Source of the DNA: Reyranella sp. CPCC 100927
GTDB taxonomy: Bacteria > Pseudomonadota > Alphaproteobacteria > Reyranellales > Reyranellaceae
Assembly: GCF_007859315.1 (NCBI RefSeq)
Contig: NZ_VOHA01000007.1
Span: forward strand, 1-64,000
DNA length: 64,000 bases
Reading direction: 5' to 3'
In this document: positions 63,230 through 64,000 of the stretch, piece by piece
Layout of the letters: each line of letters begins with the position of its first letter
How positions within the stretch are numbered: the first letter of the stretch is position 1
Made by a program: the position numbers and the translations under genes
The notes under the pieces: model-generated
What the model saw: the letters and a program-made list of their open reading frames with translations, nothing else
Database searches by the model: none
What the model was told of the DNA's origin: nothing

Positions 63230-64000
63230 CTAATACCTGAACTTCTCGATGCGGTCCGGGTCGCCGACATACTCTTCGTCGGCGAAGGCGCCGCCGATCA
63301 CGCGCGGGCCCACCTTGTCGGGATCCTCGGGCGCTTCCTTGGCCAGGACCTCGACCGCGTAGTCCTCCGCACGGTCCTGCGGCCGGTAGCCGAGCTGGTA
63401 GGCGGTGGCGTTGTCGAACCAGGAGCGCTCGTTGTCCGAGACGCCGTAGACGATCTCGAAATGGATCTCGGGATGATCCAGCCCGATGCGCACGAGTTGC
63501 GCCAGGTCGCGCCAGCTGATCCAGATGCTGAGGCGACGCTTGTCGATCGGTTTGTCGTTGGCGTTGCCGATGCGAATGCACAGCGAGCCGATGCCGTACT
63601 TGTCGGCGTACATCGCCGCCACCAGTTCGCCGAAGGCCTTGCTGATGCCGTAGCGTCCGTCGGGGCGGAAGACGGTACGCGCGCCGACACGCCGGTTGCG
63701 CGGATAGAAGCCGACGGCGTGGTTGCTGCTGGGATAGATGATGCGCTTTACGCCGGCGCTGCGGGCGGCCTCATAGAGGTTATAGAGCCCGACGATGTTC
63801 TGGCGGTGCACCGTGTCCCAGTCGGCCTCGATCGATTGCCCGGCCATGTGGATCACGCCGTCAACGCCCTTCATGGCCGCATTGATCGCGCCGGCATCGG
63901 CGATATCCAGCCGATGAAACGACTCGCCCGGCCCGACATCGTTGATCGCCTTGATATCGGCCAGCCGCAACTCGCCGTAGACGCCCTTCAGTTCACGGCG
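63230..64000 (-). CDS. udh: uronate dehydrogenase-like NAD-dependent epimerase/dehydratase (partial)
   Basis: The C-terminal 256 residues of an extended SDR protein are visible. The start lies beyond the window. Motifs include VIHMAGQSIEADW, IYPSSNHAVGFYPR, catalytic YGISK (residues in YGISKAFGE) and SLCIRIGN. It resembles uronate dehydrogenase, which oxidises galacturonate or glucuronate to the aldarate lactone. The assignment fits the sugar-acid enzymes elsewhere in the window, but other NAD-dependent epimerases are possible. TTG at 63970 is not the true start, because the frame reads upstream as plausible coding sequence. Confidence 0.8.
   Translation of the reverse strand, partial: RRELKGVYGELRLADIKAINDVGPGESFHRLDIADAGAINAAMKGVDGVIHMAGQSIEADWDTVHRQNIVGLYNLYEAARSAGVKRIIYPSSNHAVGFYPRNRRVGARTVFRPDGRYGISKAFGELVAAMYADKYGIGSLCIRIGNANDKPIDKRRLSIWISWRDLAQLVRIGLDHPEIHFEIVYGVSDNERSWFDNATAYQLGYRPQDRAEDYAVEVLAKEAPEDPDKVGPRVIGGAFADEEYVGDPDRIEKFRY

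Noticed and set aside
1-64000. tRNA, rRNA or prophage genes
   Set aside because: I looked for cloverleaf-like and conserved rRNA stretches and for phage structural or integrase genes and found none I could support.

Overview
This 64 kb window is chromosomal DNA of a GC-rich (about 65 % by eye) heterotrophic bacterium, most probably an alphaproteobacterium of soil or freshwater. That placement is an inference. It rests on the codon bias, the many solute-binding-protein transporters (ABC, TRAP and TAXI), numerous SDR dehydrogenases, a D-xylonate dehydratase very like the Caulobacter enzyme, and the typical alphaproteobacterial intergenic palindromes. I see no rRNA, tRNA, CRISPR array, intact insertion sequence or prophage. 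The only mobile-element trace is a possible insertion-sequence end at the extreme left.

Layout. 1-2.1 kb: orphan clpP, an RlmB-type rRNA methyltransferase and a SAF-domain protein. 2.1-12.2 kb: a crotonase-fold protein, then genes centred on sugar-acid catabolism (SDR, KDPG aldolase, beta-propeller protein, sterol-desaturase-like membrane protein, PfkB sugar kinase, DMT transporter, MlaC-like protein, 2-hydroxyacid dehydrogenase, xylonate-type dehydratase). 12.3-14.0 kb: panB-panC. 14-19.8 kb: LysR regulator divergent from a sugar ABC importer. 19.8-30.8 kb: MFS exporter, YidB-like protein, M81 peptidase, CoA-transferase plus CitE-like lyase, TfdA-type dioxygenase, beta-lactamase-like esterase, and a TAXI-binding protein with a DUF336 protein. 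31-38 kb: HxlR regulator, SDR plus HCCA-isomerase pair, an AT-rich island, and a large four-PAS hybrid sensor kinase. 38-48 kb: SDR, orphan peptide-binding protein, M20 deacylase, a polyamine-type ABC operon with a NodB deacetylase and two SDRs. 48-53.7 kb: RluA synthase, aspartate-dehydrogenase-like protein, TRAP transporter. 53.8-58.6 kb: a three-gene 2-oxoacid:ferredoxin oxidoreductase with an NAD(P)H-linked FAD/Fe-S subunit. 59-64 kb: a ClpX-zinc-finger/HTH protein behind two tandem inverted repeats, a GFA-family protein, an SDR lacking its catalytic motif, a second TfdA-type dioxygenase, inorganic pyrophosphatase and a uronate-dehydrogenase-like gene cut by the window edge.

Working together: the uronate dehydrogenase, xylonate-type dehydratase, KDG-type kinase and KDPG aldolase could jointly carry sugar acids to pyruvate and glyceraldehyde-3-phosphate, fed by the sugar ABC importer. 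The genes are scattered, so this is inference. The most unusual items are the tandem operator and ClpX-zinc-finger/HTH gene at 59.06-59.47 kb, the oxoacid oxidoreductase operon, the FixL-like PAS domain without its haem histidine, the AT-rich island at 33.2-33.5 kb, and several enzymes lacking canonical catalytic residues.
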